A DNA stretch of 64,000 bases from Acidovorax sp. (GTDB lineage Bacteria; Pseudomonadota; Gammaproteobacteria; Burkholderiales; Burkholderiaceae_C): the NCBI GenBank assembly GCA_031277855.1, contig JAITLO010000022.1, positions 53,904-117,903 of the forward strand. The letters run 5' to 3'. How positions within the stretch are numbered: position 1 is the first letter of the stretch; every line of letters begins with the position of its first letter. The notes below the pieces were generated by a model. It was not told where the DNA came from, ran no database searches, and saw nothing but the letters and a program-made list of their open reading frames with translations. A program made the translations under genes and the position numbers. Shown in pieces: positions 17,243 to 25,796 of the stretch.

Positions 17243-18322
17243 TCAATTCCCGCCGGCTACACGTGGGTCGTCAAAAAAGTAGTCCGAGAGTTGTGTAGGC
17301 GTGGTCTTGATGGCCCCCACGCGCTGCAGAAACTGGCCCAGTGCCAGCGTGCGCTGCGGCTGCACGGTGAACTGCACCTGGGGATTACGGATCACATCCA
17401 GCACCAGCTTGCGGTCTTGTTTGCCGCCGCTGACCTTGAGGTAGATGTCGGCCGCCTGTTCGGGGTTTTGCTGCACGAATTGCGCGGCCTCGTGCAGCGC
17501 ATCCAGAAACGCGCGGTAGGTTTTGGGGCTGTCGTTCTTGAACTTTTCTGTGGCATAGAGCACGGTGGACGAAGCCGGCCCGCCCTGCACGTCATAGGAG
17601 TTCAGCACCACATGGGCCCGGGGGTTGGCGGCCAGCTCCTGTTCCTGAAACGGCGGGTTGCCGAAGTGGGCGGTGATCTCGGTGCCACCCTTGATGATGG
17701 CGGCTGCCGCCTCGGGGTGGGGAATGGCGACCTGCAGCTTGTCCAGCTTGTTGAACTGGGCATCCCCCCACAGCTTGGCCGAGGCAAACTGCAAAATGCG
17801 CGACTGCACCGAGACGCTCACGGCGGGCAGGGCAATGCGGTCCTTGTCCGTGAAGTCGGCAATGGTCTTCACCGCCGGGTTGTTGCTCACCAGGTAGTAG
17901 GGATAGTTGCCCAGCGAGGCCACGCCTTTGACGTTTTGCCTGCCCTTGGTGCGGTCCCAAATGGTGAACAACGGCCCCACACCGGCGCCGGCAATGTCCA
18001 CCTTGCCAGAGAGCAGCGCATCGTTGATGGCAGGGCCACCGGAGAACTGCAGAAACTCCACCTGGATGTCCACGCCACGGCTCTTGCCGTGCTTCTCGAT
18101 CAGCTTTTGTTCCTGGGCCACGTTGAGCAGCAAATAGACGATGCCGAACTGCTGGGCAATGCGCAGCTGGCCCTCCTTGGCCTGGGCAGCCAACGGCGCC
18201 AGGCCCACTGCCAGCATGGCCGTTGCGGCCAGCGCGCCGGTCAGGCAGCGGCGAAAACGGCTGCGTAGTCGGGAAGCTGGCGTCAAGGCCAAGGTGCTGG
18301 GGTGAAAAGTCTCGAGTGGCAT
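17243..18322 (-). CDS. Periplasmic substrate-binding protein, SsuA/NMT1-like
   Basis: 359 residues from the ATG at 18322 (GGAATTGGA upstream); an in-frame TTG four codons earlier is possible. Residues 1 to about 47 form a signal peptide with an Arg-rich n-region and cleavage near LAAQA-KEG. The mature part has the NMT1/SsuA two-lobe pattern, with LRIAQQFGIVYLLLNVAQEQKLIEKHG at the start and GKVDIAGAGVGPLFTIWDR as the ligand-proximal segment. Proteins of this type bind aliphatic sulfonates, taurine, nitrate or thiamine precursors. The gene is 27 bp upstream of the ATPase and 128 bp downstream of the dioxygenase. Confidence 0.88.
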   Translation of the reverse strand: MPLETFHPSTLALTPASRLRSRFRRCLTGALAATAMLAVGLAPLAAQAKEGQLRIAQQFGIVYLLLNVAQEQKLIEKHGKSRGVDIQVEFLQFSGGPAINDALLSGKVDIAGAGVGPLFTIWDRTKGRQNVKGVASLGNYPYYLVSNNPAVKTIADFTDKDRIALPAVSVSVQSRILQFASAKLWGDAQFNKLDKLQVAIPHPEAAAAIIKGGTEITAHFGNPPFQEQELAANPRAHVVLNSYDVQGGPASSTVLYATEKFKNDSPKTYRAFLDALHEAAQFVQQNPEQAADIYLKVSGGKQDRKLVLDVIRNPQVQFTVQPQRTLALGQFLQRVGAIKTTPTQLSDYFFDDPRVAGGN

Positions 18323-18377
18323 GGGCGATTCCAATTCCGGTGGTGGGCTGCTGCCAAAATTTCAGGCAAAACAGCCC

Positions 18378-18412
18378 CTGACGCGCTCTGCAAGCGCGTT
18401 GACAGCTATCAA
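18378..18412. repeat. Small hairpin with AGCTATCAAA tail
   Basis: ACGCGCT (18381-18387) and AGCGCGT (18393-18399) pair around CTGCA and are followed by GACAGCTATCAAAT. The order of parts (AGCGC hairpin then AGCTATCAAA) recurs at 44262-44300 in this window. It lies in the 128-bp gap between the dioxygenase and binding-protein genes and could affect downstream expression of the transporter. Confidence 0.45.
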
Positions 18413-18450
18413 ATACAAAGGGTTGAAGACGAAGCGCTGAGTGGTCCGAA

Positions 18451-19404
18451 TCAGGCCCTGGGCGTATCGCCTTCGACCGTGGTGCGGTAGAGCTTGCGGC
18501 GCAGATGCGCCGGCGTGCCGGCGGCCAGGTGCAGCACCGAGCGGTTGTCCCAGAACACCATGTCGTGCGGCTGCCAGCGATGGCGGTAGACGAATTGCGG
18601 CTGCACGCTGTGGGCAAACAGCTGCTGCAGCAGGTCACGGCTTTCGTCTTCGGCCAGGCCCAGGATGCGGCTGGTGAAATGCTCGCTGACAAACAGCGCC
18701 TTGCGCCCATTGCCCGGGTGGGTGGTGACCACGGGGTGCACAGCGGGCTGCACCTCGGCAATTTGCGCCGGGGTCAGCGCCGGCCGCCAGGGACTTTTGA
18801 CGCGCAGTGCCTCGTAATGCAGCAGATAGCTGTGCTCGGCCTGCAGGCCCGCCAGCCGCTGTTTCAGCGCTTCGGGCAGAGCCTCGTAAGCCGCATGCTG
18901 GTCGGCAAACAAGGTGTCGCCGCCCTCGCTGGGCAGCTCCTGGGCATGGAGCAAGCTGCCCAGGGAAGGCTTTTCCTTGTACGAGAGATCGGAGTGCCAC
19001 AGCTGGCCCGCATCGCCCAGTCCCTCGGGCTGGCCCTGGGCATTGCGCACATTCGAGACCTGCAGGATTTCCGGATGCCCCGGATGCTGAAACTGGCGCA
19101 GCACATGGATTTGCAGCGGCCCCCAGCGGCGGCTGAAGGCCACCTGCTGCGCCGGGGTGATGCGCTGGTCACGAAACACCAGCACATGGTGCTGCCAATG
19201 GGCTTGCTGCAGGCGATCGAAATCAGCATCGGACAGCGGCCGGGACAGGTCCAGCCCCAGCACTTCAGCCCCCAGATTCCCGGCCGCATCGGCCACGGGC
19301 TGAATTTCAAAATCCTGCGCCTTCGGCACGGTGCCCCGTGCGAATCGCGGCGGCCAAGATTGCAGATGGCGAGAAGAATCGTAAGTGGCGAGAACGGCAG
19401 ACAT
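18451..19404 (-). CDS. TauD/TfdA-family Fe(II)/2-oxoglutarate dioxygenase
   Basis: 317 residues. The iron-binding facial triad is visible as WHSD (H137, D139) and the distal histidine in DNRSVLHLA (H292). R307 in RKLYRTTVEGD should bind 2-oxoglutarate. Family members hydroxylate taurine, alkyl sulfates, alkylsulfonates or aryloxyalkanoates next to the heteroatom, releasing sulfite or sulfate. It is the first gene of a minus-strand set with a binding protein, ATPase and permease, the layout of sulfur-scavenging operons such as tauABCD. The exact substrate cannot be told. Expression under sulfate limitation via CysB/Cbl is expected but no site was identified. Confidence 0.88.
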   Translation of the reverse strand: MSAVLATYDSSRHLQSWPPRFARGTVPKAQDFEIQPVADAAGNLGAEVLGLDLSRPLSDADFDRLQQAHWQHHVLVFRDQRITPAQQVAFSRRWGPLQIHVLRQFQHPGHPEILQVSNVRNAQGQPEGLGDAGQLWHSDLSYKEKPSLGSLLHAQELPSEGGDTLFADQHAAYEALPEALKQRLAGLQAEHSYLLHYEALRVKSPWRPALTPAQIAEVQPAVHPVVTTHPGNGRKALFVSEHFTSRILGLAEDESRDLLQQLFAHSVQPQFVYRHRWQPHDMVFWDNRSVLHLAAGTPAHLRRKLYRTTVEGDTPRA

Positions 19405-19752
19405 AGCGGACTTCCTTTTTTCTGGCGCTCGTATGCGCTTGGAAGCCAGTCTAGGAAGTCGTCATTCTTCTGAAAACGAATAATTTTCGACTTGCTTATA
19501 AAGAAATCGTCTTTCTCGCCACCACTAGCAAAACACCGGTCCAGGAGGTGATTCAGAGTGTGAGCAACGCCCCTGGCAGCAAATCCGCTCCAACACCTCG
19601 CCACAACTGCCGCTTGAAACCCTGACCGACATCACCCCCGGTTACGTGTTTTAAACGCGGAATCACATTCAGCAGCCCATCCATAGAACCATGCCGGGCT
19701 TGCCGCCAAGCGGTACGCCATCTTGCGCGCATCTACGGTTTCATCGCTGCCT
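19405..19752. other. Spacer between dioxygenase and vgrG, with a possible gene remnant
   Basis: The left part (19460-19520) is AT-rich and is the likely promoter region of the minus-strand sulfonate operon. On the plus strand, 19528-19653 is an open frame from just after a TAG to a TAA. Its end (EQRPWQQIRSNTSPQLPLE, then TLTDITPGYVF) looks like a natural protein C-terminus with GC-rich third positions. It has no start codon with a ribosome binding site and I do not recognise it. No other gene is seen. Confidence 0.4.
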
Positions 19753-22700
19753 ATGCCTACTGCTTTTCCCACTGACCTTGCCAGCCTGCTCACTCCGGCC
19801 ACCCTCAGCGCCGATGCCCGCCTGTACCGCCTAGAACTTGCACCCGGCCATGCAGGCTCTGCTGCCGCCCAAACCATGGTGCAAGCCCTGCAGCCCGAAG
19901 CCTGGATTGCACGCGAAGCGCTGAGCGAGATCGGTGAGATGCGTCTGCTGTGCCTGAGCTTGCAAGCCGATTTGGTGCTGGACGACCTGCTGGGCCAAGG
20001 CCTGTTGCTGCACACGGTCTGCGCGGACGGCAGCCTCTACACCCGCAGCGGCCTGGTGCGCCTGGCCGAGCGCCTGGATGCACAAGGCGGCCTGGCACGC
20101 TACCGCTTCACACTCGTCCCCTGGCTATGGCTGGCCACCCAGCAAGGGCGCAGCCAAATCTTTCAGGATCGGTCGCTGGCCGACATCATCGAACAACTCC
20201 TCACACCCTACGCTGCCCAGGGCGCAACCTGGCGTTTCAGCAGCGATGCCAGCGCCCTGCTGCAGCAAATCCCTGTCCGCAGCTACTGCACCCAATGGCG
20301 TGAGAGCGACTATGCATTCCTGTCCCGCCTGCTGGCCGAAGAAGGCCTGGGCTGGCGCGTTCAACCCCAAACTGAAGCGGCCTGGGGCCACGAGGTCGTC
20401 ATCTTTGCCGACAGCAGCCAGGACAGCGCTGCACCGCCAAGCCAGGCCTCGCCCGCACGCTTTCACCGCCAAGCCGCACAAGAGAGCGAAGATGCCGTCC
20501 AAGCCCTGGCGCGTCGCACACGGCTGGGGGCATCCAGCGTCAGCGTCGCCATCTGGAACCCCGATGCCCGCAGCCTGCACGAGGCCAGCACCCAGGTGCG
20601 CGCACCGGCGGCCCATGCACCGCGCCTGGAGTACGACCATTTGCTCGGCCAGGACGACCACAGCAAAGGCCTGGAAGGCAGCCGCGCAGTAGAGCGCAGC
20701 GCCCAACGCTTGATCGAAGGCATAGAAGCCCACAGCGATATGTTGTTAGGCCGATCCAGCCTGCGCAGCGCCCACTACGGCAGCAAGCTGACGGTGCAAG
20801 AGGCCCCTGCACTGGGCCTGTCTTCTGAATCCGGCAATGCCGAAGCAGCCCTGCTGCTCGATGCCCTGGAGCAGGTCGGCTTCAACGATCTGCCCACGGG
20901 CAGCGTCCAGGCCATAGAGGCCAGCCTGGGCCGGCCCGAAGACCATCTTTGGTTTGACACCGCACCTGCGGCCCCCAGCGCCCTGCCCGCCACTCTGGGC
21001 GTCAGCGATCTCGCCCCTGCTCCGAGGGCATTGGTGGCCGCCAACGGTTCATGGGATGCAGGTTTCTGGGAAGGCGATCAAACACCTCTGGCGCCGGATT
21101 TATCCGATGTGCTGACCTTCTCCTTCACCACCACCCAAGGCGGCCCCACGCCCAGGCCCGAGCCCACGCTGCTTGCTGCCGCCCGTGCCCATGGCTATGC
21201 CAATCGCTTTCGTGCCAGCCTGGCCACCCTGCCCTGGCGTCCGCCACTGCCCCAGCCACAGCCCAGCGCGCCCAGCAGCTTTATGGCTAACCGCTCCCAG
21301 GTTTTTGGGGTACACAGCGCCATCGTGGTCGGCCCGGATGGCGGCCCCCAAGCCAACGGTGCCGACGAGATCTACACCAATGCCCGGGGCGATGTACGCC
21401 TGCGCTTTCATTGGCAGAGCGAACAGGTGCAACAGCAAGATGGCAACCCCCGCCCGGACAACCGCAGCACCCGCTGGGTGCGCGTCGCACAGCGCCAGGC
21501 CGGCCCCGGCCTGGGCTGGCAATGGCTGCCACGCATAGGCCAGGAAGTCTTGGTCAAGTTCACCGATGGCGATCCAGACCAGCCCATCGTCATCTCCACC
21601 CTCTACAACGGGCAAGGGGCGGGTGGTACTACACCCACACCGGGCGGCCAAGCCGCTGCGGACAGCGACAGCGGCGTGTTTGCCCAGGCCCATGACAGCA
21701 TGCACAGCGCCCAGCACAATCTGGCCGCAGGCCTGGGGGGCGGCCACGCCCCCGCATGGCATGCAGCCTCACCCGATGCCGAAGGCCACCGCAATGCCTC
21801 GGCGCTGTGGGGTTTCAAATCCAAAGAGTTGGGCGGCAACGGTCACAACCAACTGGTGTTTGACGACAGCGACCAACAGCTGCGTGTGCAACTGGCCAGC
21901 AGCGCCCAACATTCCCAGCTCAATCTGGGCCATGTGATCCACCAGCAAGACAATTACCGCGGTGGCCTGCGCGGTCAGGGGTTTGAGCTGCGCACCGATG
22001 GCTATGCCGCCATCCGGGGTGGCGCTGGCGTGCTGCTCACCACCTACCATGGTCCTACCGGTAACAAGCTCGAACCCACGGCCGACTTTGCACCCGGCAT
22101 GGCCATGCTCAAGCAGCTCAGCACCCTCTCAGAAGGACTGGACGGCGCCGCCGCCACCCACCAAACCGTGCGCCTGCCCGGCCATGCCGGCAGCCACAAG
22201 ACCGCAGCCAGCGCCATGGACAGCGACCATGCCCCGCATGCCGCCATGCTGCGCACGGCGAGCACCCTGGTCGATGCCGATGCCACCGAGCAAGCACTCA
22301 GCCAAGCCAGCGAGAAAGACCCCAGCACGGGGGACAAGCGCATCCCCCACACCGGCGACGCCGTGATCGCCGCAGCCGCCCAAGACGGCTTGCTGGCCAT
22401 TGCCGGCCAGCACATGCAACTGGTGGCGGGTGAAGACATCAGCCTGGCCGCAGGTGGCGCCATCAACCTGGCCTTGAATGCCCAGGCCAGACTGCACACA
22501 GGCCAGGCCATTGGGCTGGTGGCTGCAGCCGCCAAGGCAGACCATGACGGCACGGGCCTGAGCATCATCGCCGCCCACGACGCCATCGATGTGCAAGCAC
22601 AAAGCAGCACGCTGAAGATTCAGTCCAAAGAACAGCTCACGCTGCAAAGCGCCAACGCCGCCGTCGAAATCGCAGCCTCTCGCAAGCTGCGCATCGCCAC

Positions 22701-23295
22701 CGCCCAGGGCGCAGCCATAGAGCTGGAGGGTGGAAACATCACCTTTTTGGCTCCAGGCAGCATCACCTACAAAAGCTCTATGCGCACGCTGCAGGGTCCG
22801 GTACGGGGCGGGTATGCGCTGCCGCAGTTTCCGCACTCCGCGCTCACAGGAATTGCTGGCTTCAAGCTTTTTATCAAAGACATGCCCGGCCCCAATGGGG
22901 TTGAACACCCCAATACGGATTGGCGAATAGTCCGAGCCTTCAATGCATCTCAAGCGCTGTACAGCACCGAGAAACTGCTTGAAGGTCGCAGCGACGACAC
23001 AGGTCAGATGCTGTTGAATGATGCTGAACAAAAACAGCTTCACGAGGAGTGGAACCAAAGCCCAGAACAGTTATGGATAGTTTCTGAAGGGCAAGTACAC
23101 AGCCTTGTCCTCACTCGCGGAAACGAAAAATGGACTGACGAGCAAAAACGTCTGTATGCCCATGATGCCATGGGGTATAGCGACGATATCGGCCTTGTCG
23201 AAAAACAAAGTACCGATATTTTTCATCGCACACTTTCCCAAAAAGATTGGGGATTTTCCTCCGGTTCAGAGCTACTCAAAAAAATTAAAGAATGA
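19753..23295 (+). CDS. vgrG: Type VI secretion tip protein VgrG with C-terminal adaptor extension
   Basis: 1180 residues from the ATG at 19753 (an in-frame TTG at 19723 is possible; neither has a strong ribosome binding site). The N-terminal gp27-like part starts LYRLELAPGHAG. The gp5/OB-fold segment is near AIVVGPDGG..DEIYTNARGDVRLRFHW and WLPRIGQEVLVKFTDGDPDQPIV. A DUF2345 beta-helix follows (about 690-1010), ending near GNITFLAPGSITYKS. The last 165 residues are a separate domain with the pattern GRSDDTGQMLLND..LWIV, resembling a transthyretin-like effector adaptor. VgrG trimers cap the T6SS tube and carry effectors. No structural T6SS genes are nearby, so this is an orphan vgrG island. 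The base composition turns AT-rich within the C-terminal domain. Confidence 0.92.
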   Translation: MPTAFPTDLASLLTPATLSADARLYRLELAPGHAGSAAAQTMVQALQPEAWIAREALSEIGEMRLLCLSLQADLVLDDLLGQGLLLHTVCADGSLYTRSGLVRLAERLDAQGGLARYRFTLVPWLWLATQQGRSQIFQDRSLADIIEQLLTPYAAQGATWRFSSDASALLQQIPVRSYCTQWRESDYAFLSRLLAEEGLGWRVQPQTEAAWGHEVVIFADSSQDSAAPPSQASPARFHRQAAQESEDAVQALARRTRLGASSVSVAIWNPDARSLHEASTQVRAPAAHAPRLEYDHLLGQDDHSKGLEGSRAVERSAQRLIEGIEAHSDMLLGRSSLRSAHYGSKLTVQEAPALGLSSESGNAEAALLLDALEQVGFNDLPTGSVQAIEASLGRPEDHLWFDTAPAAPSALPATLGVSDLAPAPRALVAANGSWDAGFWEGDQTPLAPDLSDVLTFSFTTTQGGPTPRPEPTLLAAARAHGYANRFRASLATLPWRPPLPQPQPSAPSSFMANRSQVFGVHSAIVVGPDGGPQANGADEIYTNARGDVRLRFHWQSEQVQQQDGNPRPDNRSTRWVRVAQRQAGPGLGWQWLPRIGQEVLVKFTDGDPDQPIVISTLYNGQGAGGTTPTPGGQAAADSDSGVFAQAHDSMHSAQHNLAAGLGGGHAPAWHAASPDAEGHRNASALWGFKSKELGGNGHNQLVFDDSDQQLRVQLASSAQHSQLNLGHVIHQQDNYRGGLRGQGFELRTDGYAAIRGGAGVLLTTYHGPTGNKLEPTADFAPGMAMLKQLSTLSEGLDGAAATHQTVRLPGHAGSHKTAASAMDSDHAPHAAMLRTASTLVDADATEQALSQASEKDPSTGDKRIPHTGDAVIAAAAQDGLLAIAGQHMQLVAGEDISLAAGGAINLALNAQARLHTGQAIGLVAAAAKADHDGTGLSIIAAHDAIDVQAQSSTLKIQSKEQLTLQSANAAVEIAASRKLRIATAQGAAIELEGGNITFLAPGSITYKSSMRTLQGPVRGGYALPQFPHSALTGIAGFKLFIKDMPGPNGVEHPNTDWRIVRAFNASQALYSTEKLLEGRSDDTGQMLLNDAEQKQLHEEWNQSPEQLWIVSEGQVHSLVLTRGNEKWTDEQKRLYAHDAMGYSDDIGLVEKQSTDIFHRTLSQKDWGFSSGSELLKKIKE

Positions 23296-25796
23296 ATTCG
23301 CATATGAACTCCCCCAGCAAACGAACGGCTCATCAAATCGTCGATCAAACAGGAAAGCCTTATGTAACAACCGTTACGAGCAACACGTGGGTTGGCGGTG
23401 AAACAATATTTTCACATCCTTCTGCAGGAAATAAAGTTGCAGCTTATACCACCGGGAAAACATATTTTGCAGATTTGATTACCGAATTTAAAGCCGCAAA
23501 GAATGAAATCTGCATTGCTGGATGGCAGGTCAGCTGGGATGCCTTGCTAGCGCCTGGCGTCACACTATACAGTTTGTTATGTGAAGTAGTGCAAGCTAAT
23601 AAGTCTCTGAAAATTTATGTAATGCCATGGGATGACACAGAGCCCATTCAAACTTACGACGATCAAACAAAAACTGTGCTGGAGTCTATCAACGCTAGGT
23701 TTAAAACCAATCAAATTTTTGTTACCCTCTCGCCTGGATACTCAGATATTAATAAAAGTTTTTTCAGCCACCACCAAAAACAGGTGGTTGTGGATAGGAA
23801 AATCGGCTTTATCGGTGGTATTGACCTTTCCTACGGTCGCTATGACGATGAAACATACGACCTGCAAGCCGATGCCCAAGGCCGCGAGGCCCTCAACCGC
23901 TATAACGGTTGTATCGCGCAAGTTCAAGCCATGGACCGTGACCAATGGATAGACCCAGATCTATTCAAAGGTGCTCTGGACCGAGTCACCATGACTGCAA
24001 GTAATGAGCGAGCCAAGCTTGAACAAGGGCAGGTCTGGCAAGTCAAATATGAGATGGCTGGGGGACCTGGCACTCTCACCAACAAAAACTCCCTATCAGC
24101 CAATAAAGAAGATCCCACCACCCTGGACCCCAAACGCCAACCACGCATGCCATGGCAGGATGTGCATGCACGCGTAGAGGGACCTGCTGTTCGCGATCTG
24201 TTACGCAACTTTGTATTGCGCTGGAATGTTCAGGCCGGAAAAAGCACAAGACTGCCCGACGTTGGGCCACTTGCCCAGTTTCCAAATGCTGGAGGCATGC
24301 AGGTGCAGGTACTGCGCAGTGCCTCGTCAAATCATTTGACACAAGAAAATAAATTCGCCCCTGCTGATCAAAAATGGAAAAAGGTGGGAACCCAAGATGA
24401 TATTCACCGAGCCATGCTGCAACTGATAGACAAGGCACGGCGTTTCATTTATATCGAAAACCAATTTTTCACAAGTGCATGTGGACAGACAGCTTCTACT
24501 GAAACATTGGACCTTTCTCCTGCTGCTCAATTTATCAATACCTATGATGGTCAAAATCAAATGACAGGAGCTAAAGTTGCTTCGGTGTTTAATGATGACA
24601 ACAGAGGTCGAAGAATGAAAACATTGAGCGATAGTTCCACAACCTCAAAGCCTCCCACCAACAGAATCTGTGCAGCACTAATCGAGCGCATTGGTAGATC
24701 CATCATCGATACGGCCCAGCCAAGTTTTCATGTGTACATCACATTGCCAGTCCATCCCGAAGGAACCTTGAGCACAGCCTCCATCGTTACACAGGTTTAT
24801 TGGACCATGCAGACGCTGGTCTTTGGTAGCCAAAGCCTTCTCAATGGCATACGTCGCTATCTCAAAATTCGTGAGCTAATGGACTTGGATTTAGCCAATG
24901 GACTCACTCAATGTCGAGACCATTATTCAGTACTATCCGAAGAGAACAACACATATGAAAGCATTCCTATCGAAAAATGTTTTGAATATGTGACACTGCT
25001 GAATCTTCGCAACTGGATTCAACTTGGCAACCGCTATGAGACCGAGCAAATCTACATTCACAGCAAGTTGATGATTGTGGACGACCTCTACGCCATCATC
25101 GGTAGCGCCAATGTCAACGATCGCAGCATGCTGGGCAATCGGGGCGACAGTGAGCTGGCCATTCTGGTCGCAGATACCGCGACCCAGCGGGCAGACATCA
25201 ATGGAGCAGGCAGTCAAAGAGAAGTTCGCCTTTTCGCCCACGATTTACGCAGAAATGTGTGGAAAAAGATCTTCGGGATCACTGGTGGTGTGCGGCCGGC
25301 AACCGAGTTGCAACAAGCCATTGAGCAGCCAGGGATTCCCTCAAGCTGGCGGGCAATCCAGAAACAAGCCGAAGCCAATACTCAATTATATGAGGCTGCG
25401 TTTCCATGGATACCGAGAAATAAAATCATTGATTCCAAAAAGGCCCCTCAGATAGCCAAAATAATTCCCACTTGGGATAACTCTTTAAATGAAACAGGAG
25501 GAGGACTGGCATCCTCCATGCCATTTCAAAAAGAATTCTGGGATAAACCGCGTCACAACTCGAAAGGCGTTGTCGACCTTGAAAATATCAAAGGCTTCAT
25601 TACAGCCTTACCTATCGAGTGGACGAAAAGTGAAAATATCCATTTTAGCTACCCAACCGATCTTGTTGCGAAAAACACTCAAACACCTCCATTGGAAAGT
25701 GAGGCTATAGCGCTCGCGAAGACATCAAACGACGATGTCTCGAAGGCTGCACAATTAGCCAATCCTGCCGGCAGAACGAAAGAAGGTTCGGCATGA
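23292..25796 (+). CDS. Phospholipase D-family T6SS effector, Tle5-like
   Basis: 834 residues. Two HKD motifs are complete: H161-x-K163-x4-D168 (HQKQVVVD) and H590-x-K592-x4-D597 (HSKLMIVD), each followed by the usual GGIDLSYGR or GSANVNDRSM. Two such half-sites form one phosphodiesterase active site that cleaves phospholipid head groups; no signal peptide is present, as expected for cargo of T6SS. The ATG overlaps the vgrG stop (ATGA), coupling synthesis to its carrier. The gene is markedly more AT-rich than its surroundings. A housekeeping phospholipase D or cardiolipin synthase is less likely because of the vgrG fusion in order, the size and the following secreted partner. Confidence 0.88.
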   Translation: MNSHMNSPSKRTAHQIVDQTGKPYVTTVTSNTWVGGETIFSHPSAGNKVAAYTTGKTYFADLITEFKAAKNEICIAGWQVSWDALLAPGVTLYSLLCEVVQANKSLKIYVMPWDDTEPIQTYDDQTKTVLESINARFKTNQIFVTLSPGYSDINKSFFSHHQKQVVVDRKIGFIGGIDLSYGRYDDETYDLQADAQGREALNRYNGCIAQVQAMDRDQWIDPDLFKGALDRVTMTASNERAKLEQGQVWQVKYEMAGGPGTLTNKNSLSANKEDPTTLDPKRQPRMPWQDVHARVEGPAVRDLLRNFVLRWNVQAGKSTRLPDVGPLAQFPNAGGMQVQVLRSASSNHLTQENKFAPADQKWKKVGTQDDIHRAMLQLIDKARRFIYIENQFFTSACGQTASTETLDLSPAAQFINTYDGQNQMTGAKVASVFNDDNRGRRMKTLSDSSTTSKPPTNRICAALIERIGRSIIDTAQPSFHVYITLPVHPEGTLSTASIVTQVYWTMQTLVFGSQSLLNGIRRYLKIRELMDLDLANGLTQCRDHYSVLSEENNTYESIPIEKCFEYVTLLNLRNWIQLGNRYETEQIYIHSKLMIVDDLYAIIGSANVNDRSMLGNRGDSELAILVADTATQRADINGAGSQREVRLFAHDLRRNVWKKIFGITGGVRPATELQQAIEQPGIPSSWRAIQKQAEANTQLYEAAFPWIPRNKIIDSKKAPQIAKIIPTWDNSLNETGGGLASSMPFQKEFWDKPRHNSKGVVDLENIKGFITALPIEWTKSENIHFSYPTDLVAKNTQTPPLESEAIALAKTSNDDVSKAAQLANPAGRTKEGSA

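Noticed and set aside
23292..25796. Cardiolipin synthase or housekeeping phospholipase D
   Set aside because: No membrane helices at the N-terminus, much larger size, and translational coupling to vgrG and a secreted partner favour a T6SS effector.
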